Assembly (NCBI RefSeq): GCF_022606465.1
Contig: NZ_JALBUF010000015.1
Coordinates: 1 to 43,477 of the forward strand
DNA length: 43,477 nt
Direction: 5' to 3'
Source of the DNA: Sulfoacidibacillus ferrooxidans
Lineage (GTDB): Bacteria > Bacillota > Bacilli > Alicyclobacillales > SLC66
Shown: one piece after another, positions 24,008-32,560 of the stretch
How the letters are laid out: every line of letters starts with the position of its first letter
Position numbering within the stretch: the stretch's first letter is position 1
Translations under genes and position numbers: made by a program
Notes under the pieces: model-generated
What the model was told of the DNA's origin: nothing
Seen by the model: only the letters and a program-made list of their open reading frames with translations
Database searches by the model: none

Positions 24008-24120
24008 TTTTTATCGCCTCGATCATGGTGAGGATATTTGGCTGCAACAAACATCATGAAAACAATGAGCCATAGATAGCCGACATAATAATTGGGCCAC
24101 GCATTTGAGAAGTTTACCAT
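24004..24120 (-). CDS. 38-residue single-span subunit of the cytochrome b operon
   Basis: ATG at 24120, preceded by GGGAGTGG, encodes MVNFSNAWPNYYVGYLWLIV, then FMMFVAAKYPHHDRGDKK and a TGA that overlaps the cytochrome b start (ATGA). One membrane helix with a basic, His-containing tail. The position, strong site and stop-start coupling support a real small subunit, comparable in kind to PetG/PetL-type or CydX-type peptides. It is short enough to be missed by gene callers. Confidence 0.7.
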   Translation of the reverse strand: MVNFSNAWPNYYVGYLWLIVFMMFVAAKYPHHDRGDKK

Positions 24121-24654
24121 CGCGTGCCACTCCCTTCGCTTTCGATATCTTCATGGTAATGGATGGGCGATGTTATCGTAAGAACCAAAACGACTACTTT
24201 CTCTGGTTCATATGGATAGAATACTAGGATGCTAGGCATAGTCGTTTTGAACTACAGTCCGTAGTCTACGTTCATTTTTTATCGGATGGTGAACAAAAAT
24301 AAGTAGAAATTGATCATAAAATTGTAAGATGGCACCCCTTGAAAATACCTATAGTCCTCTCATGGGAATCGAGAAAACTTGTTGATCATGCACCCATAGT
24401 TCAATAGAAGATAAGCTTAAGATGAAGTCAAAGATAGACTTTATGCTCTCATGTAGCACTGACCATGAGTATTGCTATCGAGTCATATGGCTGGGCAGTT
24501 CCTTGTTTTTCTGAGAATGAAAAACGATGCTGTTACCTTTTAGTCTATAAGGACTACAAGTATAGTTTGAATGGCTGTGTTACCCCAGAGGTTCTTATGG
24601 AATACTAGAAAAAAGAGAGTATGTATTGGGTAGATACAGTAGGAGGAATGCTAT
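24121..24654. promoter_or_regulatory. 530-bp divergent promoter region with a 10-bp dyad
   Basis: Between the minus cytochrome operon and the plus response regulator. AAAACGACTA (24187-24196) and TAGTCGTTTT (24239-24248) are perfect inverted copies 42 bases apart, close to the cytochrome operon start, a layout seen for looping or paired operators. The remainder is AT-rich and holds no gene that I can support. Confidence 0.4.
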
Positions 24655-25308
24655 GTGGGCATTAGAGTGGTTGTGGTAGATGATCACCAGCTGTTTCGAA
24701 ACGGTGTTATCGGCATCCTGCAAAACTCCCCAGACGTTGAGGTGGTGGGAGAAGGCGAGAATGGATTTGAAGCTGTACACCTTGTTGAATCGCTTCGCCC
24801 AGATGTATTAATCATCGATTTATCTATGCCCCAAATGAATGGGTTCGAAGCGATACGACGCATTCGTAAGTTACAAGTCCCCGTACACATTCTCATTTTA
24901 ACGGTCAACGAGGAAGAAAAATCCTTATTTGATGCAATGAAACATGGCGCACAAGGATATCTCATTAAGACGGTCGATCCCGATGAGTTAGTCGAAGCTG
25001 TGCATAACGTGTCAAAGGGCGAAACCGTTGTTCCGGATCATCTAGCCCCTACGATTCTCTCTGGCCTGTCTAATCCGTCTACCTATGAAGAGATAGAGAA
25101 TGCACAACAACCACTAACCTTACGAGAAATCGATATCCTCAGGGAGATTGGAACAGGCGCCACCAATAAGGATATTGCCAAACGTCTCTTTATTAGTGAA
25201 AATACAGTACGCAATCACGTGCGACGTATTTTGGATAAATTGCATGTTATCAATCGCGTAGCGGCTGCTACCTATGCAGTGCGAGAAGGATTCATAAAAA
25301 AACTATAA
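24655..25308 (+). CDS. NarL/FixJ-type response regulator
   Basis: 217 residues from a GTG start with AGGAGG 8 nt before it. Receiver domain with acidic pair Asp9-Asp10 (VVVVDDHQLFR), phospho-acceptor Asp55 (LIIDLSMP) and Lys105 (YLIKTVDPDE). The C-terminal LuxR-type helix-turn-helix is LTLREIDILREIGTGATNKD, then AKRLFISENTVRNHVRRIL. No histidine kinase gene adjoins, though a membrane protein with a degenerate kinase box lies at 27388. Divergent from the cytochrome operon and upstream of the CoA-disulfide reductase gene, so either may be a target. Confidence 0.85.
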   Translation: MGIRVVVVDDHQLFRNGVIGILQNSPDVEVVGEGENGFEAVHLVESLRPDVLIIDLSMPQMNGFEAIRRIRKLQVPVHILILTVNEEEKSLFDAMKHGAQGYLIKTVDPDELVEAVHNVSKGETVVPDHLAPTILSGLSNPSTYEEIENAQQPLTLREIDILREIGTGATNKDIAKRLFISENTVRNHVRRILDKLHVINRVAAATYAVREGFIKKL

Positions 25309-25327
25309 ATAAATGCAATGATTCGAT

Positions 25328-25342
25328 TCATAATCATTGTCA
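25328..25342. promoter_or_regulatory. possible Fur/PerR-type box
   Basis: The reverse strand reads TGACAATGATTATGA, which matches 13 of 15 positions of the 7-1-7 Fur consensus TGATAATNATTATCA. It lies 230 bases upstream of the reductase gene and 18 bases before a 10-codon ATG frame (25360-25392) with GAGAGG upstream. Chance occurrence in AT-rich DNA is possible. Confidence 0.35.
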
Positions 25343-25573
25343 TCACGGAGAGGTCAGCTATGAGAGACATCCACCATACTTTTCCCTTATGAATCTTAGA
25401 TTGTACAGCTACGTCTACATCAAAACAGCAAGGCGGAAGGAATTTGCTTGTAGATGACATGTAGCATATTAGATCACTCGCATGTAGTCTCTTTGCGCTA
25501 TATGCGGATAGTCTGTTTGGGGCTTATGTGAACGGAGATGTGCTTTTAAGATGGTTGTAGGAGGCGATTGACT

Positions 25574-27262
25574 ATGCAAGAGGTGAACAAACTAAAGGTT
25601 GTCATTATTGGCGGGGTTGCACTTGGTGCCGGTGCTGCTGCCAAGGTACGGAGAATGGATGAAACAGCTGAGATTGTGATCATCGAAAAAGGACCTCATG
25701 TATCATTTGCTAATTGTGGTTTACCTTATTACTTAGGTGGCGTCATTCCAGATCGCAATGACTTGCTTTTGCATACGCCAGAGTCGTTAAAAGCACGTTT
25801 TGAAATTGACGTGCGTACGCGTCAAGAAGTGATCGCTATTGATCGAACACGAAAAGTAGTTTCAATACGCAATATCGTCACTGGAGACATCTATGAAGAG
25901 ACTTATCACAAGCTCGTGTTAGCACTTGGCGCAAAGCCATTGATTCCTCCCTTTCCAGGATTGCACTTGCCAGGTATCTTCTCTGTGCGCAATGTCCCTG
26001 ATGTAGACGCGATTAAACAATTTATATCACTGTATCAGGCAAAACGAGTGGTCATGATTGGAGCAGGATTTATTGGACTTGAAATGGCCGAAAATCTTCG
26101 TGCACTAGGGTTGCGCGTAACATTAATTGAAAAAGCAACACAGGTTCTTCCGCCCTTTGATGAAGAGATGACGAGTCGCGTGGTGGATGAGTTGAAACGC
26201 ATGGGGATTACGACTGTGTTAGGGGATGGGGTTTCGTCATTTACAGGCGATGACCGTGCACGATCGGTGATTCTTGAAAGTGGGAAAGAAGTGCAGGCAG
26301 ATGTATTTATTTTGGGACTTGGAGTACGTCCGGATGTTCAATTGGCAAAAGACGCGGGCTTAGCGTTGGGTGTGACAGGAGCGCTGAAAGTCAACGATAT
26401 GATGCAAACAAGTGATCCCGATATCTATGCTGGCGGGGATATGGCTGAAGTCAAGTATATGATCGATGGAAAGATGCATTGGATTGCGTTAGCTGGATCT
26501 GCGAATAAACAAGCCCGCATTATCGGAATGAATGTTTGTGGGATGCACGTGAAGTTTAGAGGAGCCCTTGGAACGTCGATTGTACGAGTAGGTGCAGTCA
26601 ATATAGGTATGACAGGAATGACGGAGCGAGCGGCTAAGGCAGCAGGTATTCCCTACTTCGTCTCTTACAATACGGCAGGGCATCATGCTTCCTATTACCC
26701 GGGTGCGCACGATATAACGATCAAGTTGATTGTCGAGCAGAGCACAGGTCGCTTAATCGGCGGGGAAGTGGTGGGACGTGAAGGCGTCGATAAGCGTGTG
26801 GACGTGTTGGCAACGGCTATTTTTGGTCGTATGACGGTAGAGGATCTTGCAGATCTCGATCTCGCCTATGCTCCACCTTTTTCGTCGGCGAAAGATCCGG
26901 TGATTATGGCTGGTATGGCAGCAGAACATGTATATGATGGGACAGTAGAACTACTCAACGAATGGCCAATGGATCCTTTGCAGTTTCAAATTGTGGACGT
27001 CAGAAGACCGGATGAAACGGCCAAAGGGATGTTGCCCCATGCGATCAATATTCCACTCGATGAGTTGCGCACACGAATCGCCGAATTAGATCCTCAAAAG
27101 CCAACGATCCTTTATTGTCGATCCGGTCAGCGGAGCTATTTTGCCCATCAAATCCTTAAAGGACATGGCTTTACACAAGTACAAAACATGAGTGGTGGCT
27201 ATGTCGTGGCCAAATACCTCGAACAGGCAAAAGTAAACCGGGTAGCGATCTCAGTAAGATAA
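25574..27262 (+). CDS. CoA-disulfide / persulfide reductase with C-terminal rhodanese domain
   Basis: 562 residues from ATG 25574 (AGGAGG 9 nt upstream). N-terminal FAD motif VVIIGGVALGAGAAAKVRR, redox Cys48 in SFANCGLPYYLGG, second nucleotide-binding motif VVMIGAGFIGLEMAENL, dimer domain, and from about residue 465 a rhodanese domain with catalytic Cys515 in ILYCRSGQRSYFA. This is the CoADR-RHD (NADH-dependent persulfide reductase) architecture that reduces CoA-disulfide, CoA-persulfide or polysulfide in the cytoplasm. It fits the sulfide-oxidising gene set at 34.5 kb. The gene is monocistronic with 260 bases of leader. Confidence 0.9.
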   Translation: MQEVNKLKVVIIGGVALGAGAAAKVRRMDETAEIVIIEKGPHVSFANCGLPYYLGGVIPDRNDLLLHTPESLKARFEIDVRTRQEVIAIDRTRKVVSIRNIVTGDIYEETYHKLVLALGAKPLIPPFPGLHLPGIFSVRNVPDVDAIKQFISLYQAKRVVMIGAGFIGLEMAENLRALGLRVTLIEKATQVLPPFDEEMTSRVVDELKRMGITTVLGDGVSSFTGDDRARSVILESGKEVQADVFILGLGVRPDVQLAKDAGLALGVTGALKVNDMMQTSDPDIYAGGDMAEVKYMIDGKMHWIALAGSANKQARIIGMNVCGMHVKFRGALGTSIVRVGAVNIGMTGMTERAAKAAGIPYFVSYNTAGHHASYYPGAHDITIKLIVEQSTGRLIGGEVVGREGVDKRVDVLATAIFGRMTVEDLADLDLAYAPPFSSAKDPVIMAGMAAEHVYDGTVELLNEWPMDPLQFQIVDVRRPDETAKGMLPHAINIPLDELRTRIAELDPQKPTILYCRSGQRSYFAHQILKGHGFTQVQNMSGGYVVAKYLEQAKVNRVAISVR

Positions 27263-27387
27263 GAAGAGATGTTGAAACTGACGTGGCATGTTGGTGGGTC
27301 ACAAAGGTTAATGAGCTATGTTCTCTTTTGTTGACCCAACCTTCAATGATTGAAAAATAACGATTCTGCAGAATAGAAGGGGTTACC

Positions 27388-27993
27388 ATGTGGAGAAATA
27401 TCAAACGTCTGGTTACTCATAGCATGAAATTGATTTCTCAGTTTGATGAAAACGTACTCAATTATTTACGTTTGCGCGTAACCTTGATGGCTGCATTACT
27501 TGGTGTTGTCTTTTTACTATTTTCATTTATCGAACATAATGTATTTTCAAGTATAGAAGTGCTTTTAGCTGGAGCTGTTGGTTACAGCATTGGATTTGTC
27601 CCTGCAGTTTTTGGAGGTATTCTGATTACTGCGTTATCGATCATGGAAAATGGTGGTCACCATGAACATTGGGCGCCTATTATTTTGCAATTTTTGGGGT
27701 GCTCAGTCATTGCATGGCTAGGGCATAGTCATCAACTTGCTACGCAACATACGCGTGAACAAAATAAAATACCCGCTCAAAGAACCATACGCGCACAAAT
27801 AGTGCCCTGGGCATTAGTAAATGAAGTGCGTAATTCTCTACTGGGTATGAGATTGCTCATTTTCACCAATACAATGGATCGTGATGCTGAACAACGCAAT
27901 TTACAAATTGTAGAGACTGAATTATTGCGCTTAGAAGCACTTTTTAACGATTTATCTGAAGAAGAAGTGAATGCAGAACATCTTGCAAAGTAG
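27388..27993 (+). CDS. membrane protein with degenerate histidine-kinase dimerisation box
   Basis: 201 residues. A basic N-terminus, then three to four hydrophobic segments (LRVTLMAALLGVVFLLFSFI, SSIEVLLAGAVGYSIGFVPA, IILQFLGCSVIAWLG) and a cytoplasmic helical part whose WALVNEVRNSLLGMRLLIF resembles a HisKA H-box but has Asn145 where the phosphorylated His belongs. QIVETELLRLEALFNDLSEE corresponds to the second HisKA helix. No ATP-binding domain follows. It may be a sensor that dimerises with or inhibits a real kinase, or a Spo0B-like remnant. Intact frame, good codon use. Confidence 0.55.
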   Translation: MWRNIKRLVTHSMKLISQFDENVLNYLRLRVTLMAALLGVVFLLFSFIEHNVFSSIEVLLAGAVGYSIGFVPAVFGGILITALSIMENGGHHEHWAPIILQFLGCSVIAWLGHSHQLATQHTREQNKIPAQRTIRAQIVPWALVNEVRNSLLGMRLLIFTNTMDRDAEQRNLQIVETELLRLEALFNDLSEEEVNAEHLAK

Positions 27994-28280
27994 TCTATGG
28001 AACGATCCAATGACAAAACGAGTGAAGGTAGGATAAGCTAAACCGTCTGTCATGACAAGAATGTACAACGTTTTAACATGAAAAAATACACGTGTATAGT
28101 TCGTATGAAGATCATCTGCCTATGAGAACGGTATCACAAAAATAAGTTTGACAAGGTATAGAGTGCGAATGAACACCTAGAGATGTCAATGTGGGTATAC
28201 GTAAAAGCACTATATCGTTTGTATACTCATTGTAAACTACGGATCATGATGGTGTTTCTAGCTCTGGAGGAGATTGATAT

Positions 28281-29369
28281 ATGGATATTGATCATGTATT
28301 TTCCAATGAAGACGCACTACAATTATCTGCCAATTTCTTTTTCTTCGAAAAACATGCTCCCGATGTGGTAACACGTCTTTACAATATGTTAGAGAACGAG
28401 CCTTCTTTACATGATATGATTCGACCACGACGAGACCACTTAGAGTTTGGGATGAGGGGATTTTTTTTATCACTTTGCGACGCGACATTAGCTTATGAAA
28501 AACAAACGATGAAACATATAGGAAAAATCCATGTGGACTTGGGTATTCCCATCCAATGGGTTGCAAAAACCTTTCATTTTATCATTCAAGAAGTGTTTAT
28601 TAGGATGACCCTCGAAGATCGAGATATTTTCTTTCCCCTATTTCTAAAACGAATGCAACTGCGCGAAGTCATTATGTATGAAGTCTACCAAAAAAACTAT
28701 GATATAAAAGAAGAAAAAGTACGTGAAGAGATCGTTCACTACGTGACTACACATTTTTTACAAGTGATGATTCAAATGGCTGAATGGAATGATCCAATGA
28801 TCGATCCGCATGTGGATCATGTGAAGCTATATTCAAGAAAAATCGCACAAATAGCTAAGGAGGAGTACGATTTAGCAGATCAGGATATTACCTGGCTATC
28901 AGAAGCGGCGATTGCTCATGATATTGGGAAAATCATCATTTCAAAGGACATTCTAACTAAAGCAGATATTTTGACCCCCGATGAACGTAGTGCCATGCAA
29001 ACCCATGCAAGAGCAGGCCGATATATACTTAGTCAAATCATGCCGATTATAGCTTCTTCCCCATATTCTATTGAAAAATTCATGCGTTACGCAATGGAAG
29101 AGGCGGAATTCCACCATGAATGGTGGAATGGTGCAGGATATCCTCATGGATTGCAAGGGATTCAAATTCCGCTCTGTGCACGAATTGTTAGTCTTGCAGA
29201 TGTGATGGATGCGTTAGATACAGAAAAGCTCTATCGCAAAAGAATGTCGTCAGAGGAAATTAGACATTTCATTTGTACACATAGAGGGACTCAATTTGAT
29301 CCAACCCTTGTTGATTTGGTAATAGATCGCTGGAACTATTTTTTCCCTCTATGTAGTGATCAAGAATAA
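28281..29369 (+). CDS. globin-coupled HD-GYP phosphodiesterase
   Basis: 362 residues. Residues 1-160 form a sensor-globin domain: helical, with KHIGKIHVDLGIPIQWV carrying the probable proximal heme ligand His84, as in globin-coupled sensors. From about 180 an HD-GYP domain follows: His213-Asp214 in IAHDIGKI, His242 in THARAGRYIL, His278-His279 in FHHEWWNGAGYPHGLQG, and ARIVSLADVMDAL. HD-GYP enzymes hydrolyse c-di-GMP. Oxygen or NO binding to the heme probably controls activity. The GGAGG site precedes the ATG. The opposing enzyme could be the diguanylate cyclase at 40013. Confidence 0.85.
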   Translation: MDIDHVFSNEDALQLSANFFFFEKHAPDVVTRLYNMLENEPSLHDMIRPRRDHLEFGMRGFFLSLCDATLAYEKQTMKHIGKIHVDLGIPIQWVAKTFHFIIQEVFIRMTLEDRDIFFPLFLKRMQLREVIMYEVYQKNYDIKEEKVREEIVHYVTTHFLQVMIQMAEWNDPMIDPHVDHVKLYSRKIAQIAKEEYDLADQDITWLSEAAIAHDIGKIIISKDILTKADILTPDERSAMQTHARAGRYILSQIMPIIASSPYSIEKFMRYAMEEAEFHHEWWNGAGYPHGLQGIQIPLCARIVSLADVMDALDTEKLYRKRMSSEEIRHFICTHRGTQFDPTLVDLVIDRWNYFFPLCSDQE

Positions 29370-29454
29370 GTGAACATAATTCGATATCTACTGAGGAGCA
29401 AATACACACCACGTTCAGAATATGCTAATAGGTAAATAATAGGAGTCAATGAAG

Positions 29455-29745
29455 ACACGCTACATTTTTTTTGTTCAGGGCTATGTTAACTCTCCAGCAT
29501 TTGATCACTATAACGCAAGGGAGTTCTGTTGGTCTATCCAGTCATTTCCAATGCACGGATTAGCGAAGTGAAAGAAGATCGTCACGTTAGTCCAGAACCT
29601 CTGATCCAAAGAAATGACATCAAAGCTGTACTTAATCACTGTCTACTCAAGGGATAACGAAATGATCGAAATACTTACGAATGATCTGGACCTTGATGCA
29701 ATACGATCACTACACGTTCTCGCAGACGTTATCACATCTAGATGT
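29455..29745 (+). pseudogene. IS4-type transposase remnant
   Basis: Strongly decayed but alignable with the remnant at 32170-32400 on the same strand: both have TTGATCACTA.AACGCAA, CACGGATTAGC.AAGTGAAAG and AAGATCGTCACGTT, and both encode pieces such as TNDL.LD.. that belong to the last third of IS4-type transposases. Multiple stops and shifts. It ends where the oppositely oriented IS5-type remnant begins. Confidence 0.6.
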
Positions 29746-29748
29746 TCT

Positions 29749-30286
29749 TTAAGTGGGACAAGTAGCACTCCTCTCCAGGTTCATCATCAGCAGTTGGAAG
29801 GCCGTGACGGTCGCGCTCGTGTTTGCAAGTTGCGCCTTAATCAGACCAAGTCCGTAGATGCGCTCTTCGCCAAACTTCTTTTGAACGGCATTATGCTCCG
29901 CCGCATTAAGCCTCGTTTGTCTATGATCCTTTCGCTCTTCCTTCGTGAGTCTTTGAGAAGCGCCTGGACACTTAACCGAAATCCGTGTGTATTGCGGTAC
30001 TATAGATTGTCTCGTGTCCATTACTTTATACTAACTCCATGATCAGTTGAACCGTCTCACAGTCGCTCAGACGGAATGATAAGAGTAGCAAGCTCACTAC
30101 GTTCAGACGTTCCAACCCTTCCCCTCTGCGGAAGGGTTGGAACGTCTGAACGTAGTGAGCTTCAATTTTCCACCAGAGAATGAGGAGGCGAGTTGAATCC
30201 ACTGATTCTCATTATTCAGTAGCCTGACAAAGGGAGGGAAAACATCGTCTGGCATTACGAATTGAAGCTCTGTATGTTTGTACATG
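29749..30286 (-). pseudogene. IS5/IS1182-type transposase with the middle deleted
   Basis: The N-terminus (from 30286) reads MYKHTELQFVMPDDVFPPFV and NENQWIQLA; after a frame change it gives KIEAHYVQTFQPF. The C-terminus (30021-29749) reads KEERKDHRQTRLNAAEHNAV, QKKFGEERIYGLGLIKAQLA and TVTAFQLLMMNLE. These are the two ends of an IS1182-like DDE transposase; roughly 250 residues between them are absent, replaced by a 73-bp perfect hairpin. Non-functional. Confidence 0.75.
30090..30162. repeat. perfect 33-bp hairpin with 7-nt loop
   Basis: Arms 30090-30122 and 30130-30162 are exact reverse complements; the loop is CCTCTGC. The right arm is genuine transposase coding sequence (QTFQPF region), so the left arm is an inverted copy of it created at the deletion junction. 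No T-tract and no gene to terminate. Confidence 0.85.
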
Positions 30287-30405
30287 CCGCCCTCAATATA
30301 TCGGGATTTAATGGTAAAAATTTGAAAGGTCATGTGTGCAGTTCCGACATAAAACCTCATAAATCCTTGTACTTATTGCAATGAAGCCATCAGCAATCCC
30401 TACTT

Positions 30406-30445
30406 ATGGATAATGCTAAGGGCTAAAGCAAAAGGTTTTACGGCG
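30406..30445. repeat. solo terminal repeat of the DruA-carrying IS
   Basis: A 40-bp copy of the right end found at 17894-17933 (ATAATGCTAAGGGCTAAAGC then GGTTTTACGGCG), with few differences. No transposase or DruA-like sequence adjoins, so it is a relic of a second copy or an end captured by deletion. Confidence 0.75.
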
Positions 30446-30530
30446 AATCCAATCAATAAAATGCACACAAATATCTTTCACTAAGGGGTACATTAGATAC
30501 TTCACACTTAATAGTGTATTTTCAAATGAA

Positions 30531-31529
30531 TTAGTTGGTAGTAAGAATAGCCTCTTCATCAATCAAATCTATTTGCGGTAATAATCCATCTCCTCGTAAC
30601 GACTTATTGATCCATATTGCAGCTTGAGCGCCATCACCCATTGCGATCATAACTTGTTGAGAATGAGCAACAATATCCCCAACGGCCCATACATTTCTAA
30701 CAGAAGTTTCTTTTGTTCTAGCATCTACAATAATATGTCCATTATCTAGCGTTTTTATGCCTAATTTCGACCCTAATTCAGAGTTTACGCTATACATACC
30801 TAATGACGAAAACACAAGATCCGTTACAATTTCTGTACCATCTTGAAGAATAACTTTTTCAATACGGTCACGACTGGAACCAGAAAACTCCTTTAGTTCG
30901 CTTTGATAAATGGTTATATTGTAATCAGACAATTGCGCTAAGAGGTTAGGGCTAATTGCAGAATGAGTGTCTACGTTAACAATAGTCATATTACGTGTCC
31001 AATTCAATAGCATAAGAGCTTTTTTAGCTACTCCATCGCCTTTTCCGACTACGACTACTCGTTTATTTCGTAACTCATAACCATCGCAGTCAGGACAATA
31101 ATAAATACTATATCCAGCCCAATGATAAACATTGGGGACATTTGGATGTTGATCCATAATCCCAGTAGCAATAACCAATTTACGTGTGTGTATTATAGAT
31201 ATTTCTAAATTGGAATGTTCTCGAAATTCCTTCCGACGCTGTGCTGTAATCGTAAACATTCCGGACTCATCTTTAATCACATCGATTACTATTTTATTCA
31301 AAAATTCAACTCCATATTTTTTAGCTTGTTTTTTACCACGCATTAATAATTCAGCACCTGATATACCCTCAGGGAAGCCAAGTAAATTATGATATACAGG
31401 GGAATAAAATGTACGTCCCTTTCCTCTATCAATAACTAATGTTTTCCATCCGTAACGACCCATATGTATTGCACTTTGTAATCCGCCAGCTCCTCCACCA
31501 ATGATAACAACATCATATAAAGTATTCAT
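30531..31529 (-). CDS. thioredoxin reductase-like FAD/NAD(P) oxidoreductase
   Basis: 332 residues. FAD motif VVIIGGGAGGLQSAIHMGRY, the redox pair CPDC in SIYYCPDCDGYEL (cf. CATCDG in TrxB), second dinucleotide motif VVVVGKGDGVAKKALML, and NVWAVGDIV near the end. The second motif departs from GGGxSA of NADPH-using TrxB, so electron donor and partner may differ; ferredoxin/flavodoxin or another thiol protein is possible. No thioredoxin gene adjoins. Monocistronic, with a symmetrical 28-bp dyad 50 bases upstream. IS debris surrounds it on both sides. Confidence 0.8.
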   Translation of the reverse strand: MNTLYDVVIIGGGAGGLQSAIHMGRYGWKTLVIDRGKGRTFYSPVYHNLLGFPEGISGAELLMRGKKQAKKYGVEFLNKIVIDVIKDESGMFTITAQRRKEFREHSNLEISIIHTRKLVIATGIMDQHPNVPNVYHWAGYSIYYCPDCDGYELRNKRVVVVGKGDGVAKKALMLLNWTRNMTIVNVDTHSAISPNLLAQLSDYNITIYQSELKEFSGSSRDRIEKVILQDGTEIVTDLVFSSLGMYSVNSELGSKLGIKTLDNGHIIVDARTKETSVRNVWAVGDIVAHSQQVMIAMGDGAQAAIWINKSLRGDGLLPQIDLIDEEAILTTN

Positions 31530-31578
31530 GACACATGCCTCTTTTCTATTTTCTTAACTTGAATTCAATATAACAAAA

Positions 31579-31606
31579 ACTTGTATGACATATAGGGTAT
31601 ACAAGT
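31579..31606. promoter_or_regulatory. dyad operator candidate upstream of the TrxB-like gene
   Basis: ACTTGTAT-N12-ATACAAGT, perfect 8-bp arms, 50 bases before the start at 31529 and within the probable promoter. The shape would suit a dimeric repressor or a MerR-type activator. Confidence 0.45.
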
Positions 31607-31879
31607 ACTAAATTTGACGGTCTAAATGAGCTATTTTTGCTTTGAATGTTTTAATTTAATAGAATTTTATGAATCTTATTATTTGATGAAGTCGTACAGC
31701 CTGTCTCGTTCGATTTTGGCCAAAGAGGCTCAACACGGACGAGGGTACCGGGACAGCCATTCACAAAACACCTTAATTGTATGAAATTGAAGCACTTTTT
31801 CACACGGCGATTTGCTACACGCACGAACTGTTTACTATAAATCTAGATGTAAGGGAATACACATCTCTGACCAGTCTAC
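31607..31879. other. AT-rich intergenic stretch, no gene seen
   Basis: Contains short open frames only, none recognisable. It grades into the IS4-type remnant on its right. Confidence 0.4.
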
Positions 31880-32560
31880 ATCTTCATGGACATGAGATGC
31901 TCCATCGTGACATTGTATTCTCATCAATCAGCACAACCATACTTTTGCCAAAGATACGCGATGAGAATTCATAAACGTTCTAGGTATTGGTTTCCTGCGT
32001 GTAGCCGAAATTCTCACTTCTATTTGGCTAGAACAGAAGTGAGAAGCTATGCATCAATGATCATTACCATGCACCTTAGCATCTATCCTTGGGCTGAGTT
32101 TCGCTCTACGCAAGTAGGTATGACCTGATGGTTACTCATACTTTCGTTTGATACTATATGTAAAAATACAGAGGTTGATGAAGGCACGCTTCATGTCTTT
32201 GTTTAGGGCAATGTTATCTACCTGGCATTTGATCACTACAACGCAATGGGAGTTCAGTTTGTCTCCAGTCATATCCTATGCACGGATTAGCAAAGTGAAA
32301 GAAGATCGTCACGTTCATCCTGAATCTCTGATTCAAAGGAATAACATCTAAGCTATGCTTGATTGCTATTCACACAGAGGATATCGAAACGATCGAGAGG
32401 ACAAATGATTTAAATTTTGATGATCTAGAGATCGCCGCGCTATCTCGCAGATGTTGGCAGATCGAGTTATTCTTCTATGTGGATCAATTTGCATTGGGCG
32501 ATCAAACAATGGTGTGGTATGAGACGAGCCAATCTGCGATGTATAACCAACTATGAGTGG
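31880..32560 (+). pseudogene. IS4-type transposase remnant, multiply broken
   Basis: Pieces in different frames follow the order of an IS4-type transposase: ASMIITMHLSIYPWAEFRST (first catalytic Asp region, Asp lost), AFDHYNAMGVQF (second block), TNDLNFDDLEIAALSRRCWQ with IELFFYVDQFALGDQ (the W-x-IE-x-F glutamate block), and YETSQSAMYNQL. Several stops and shifts between them. The segment 32170-32400 is homologous to 29455-29680, so two copies of this IS flank the TrxB-like gene in the same orientation. Confidence 0.65.

Noticed and set aside
27288..27341. Hairpin GTTGG.GGGTCA / TGACCCAAC after the persulfide reductase gene
   Set aside because: Imperfect, large loop and no T-tract; may be a terminator but unsupported.
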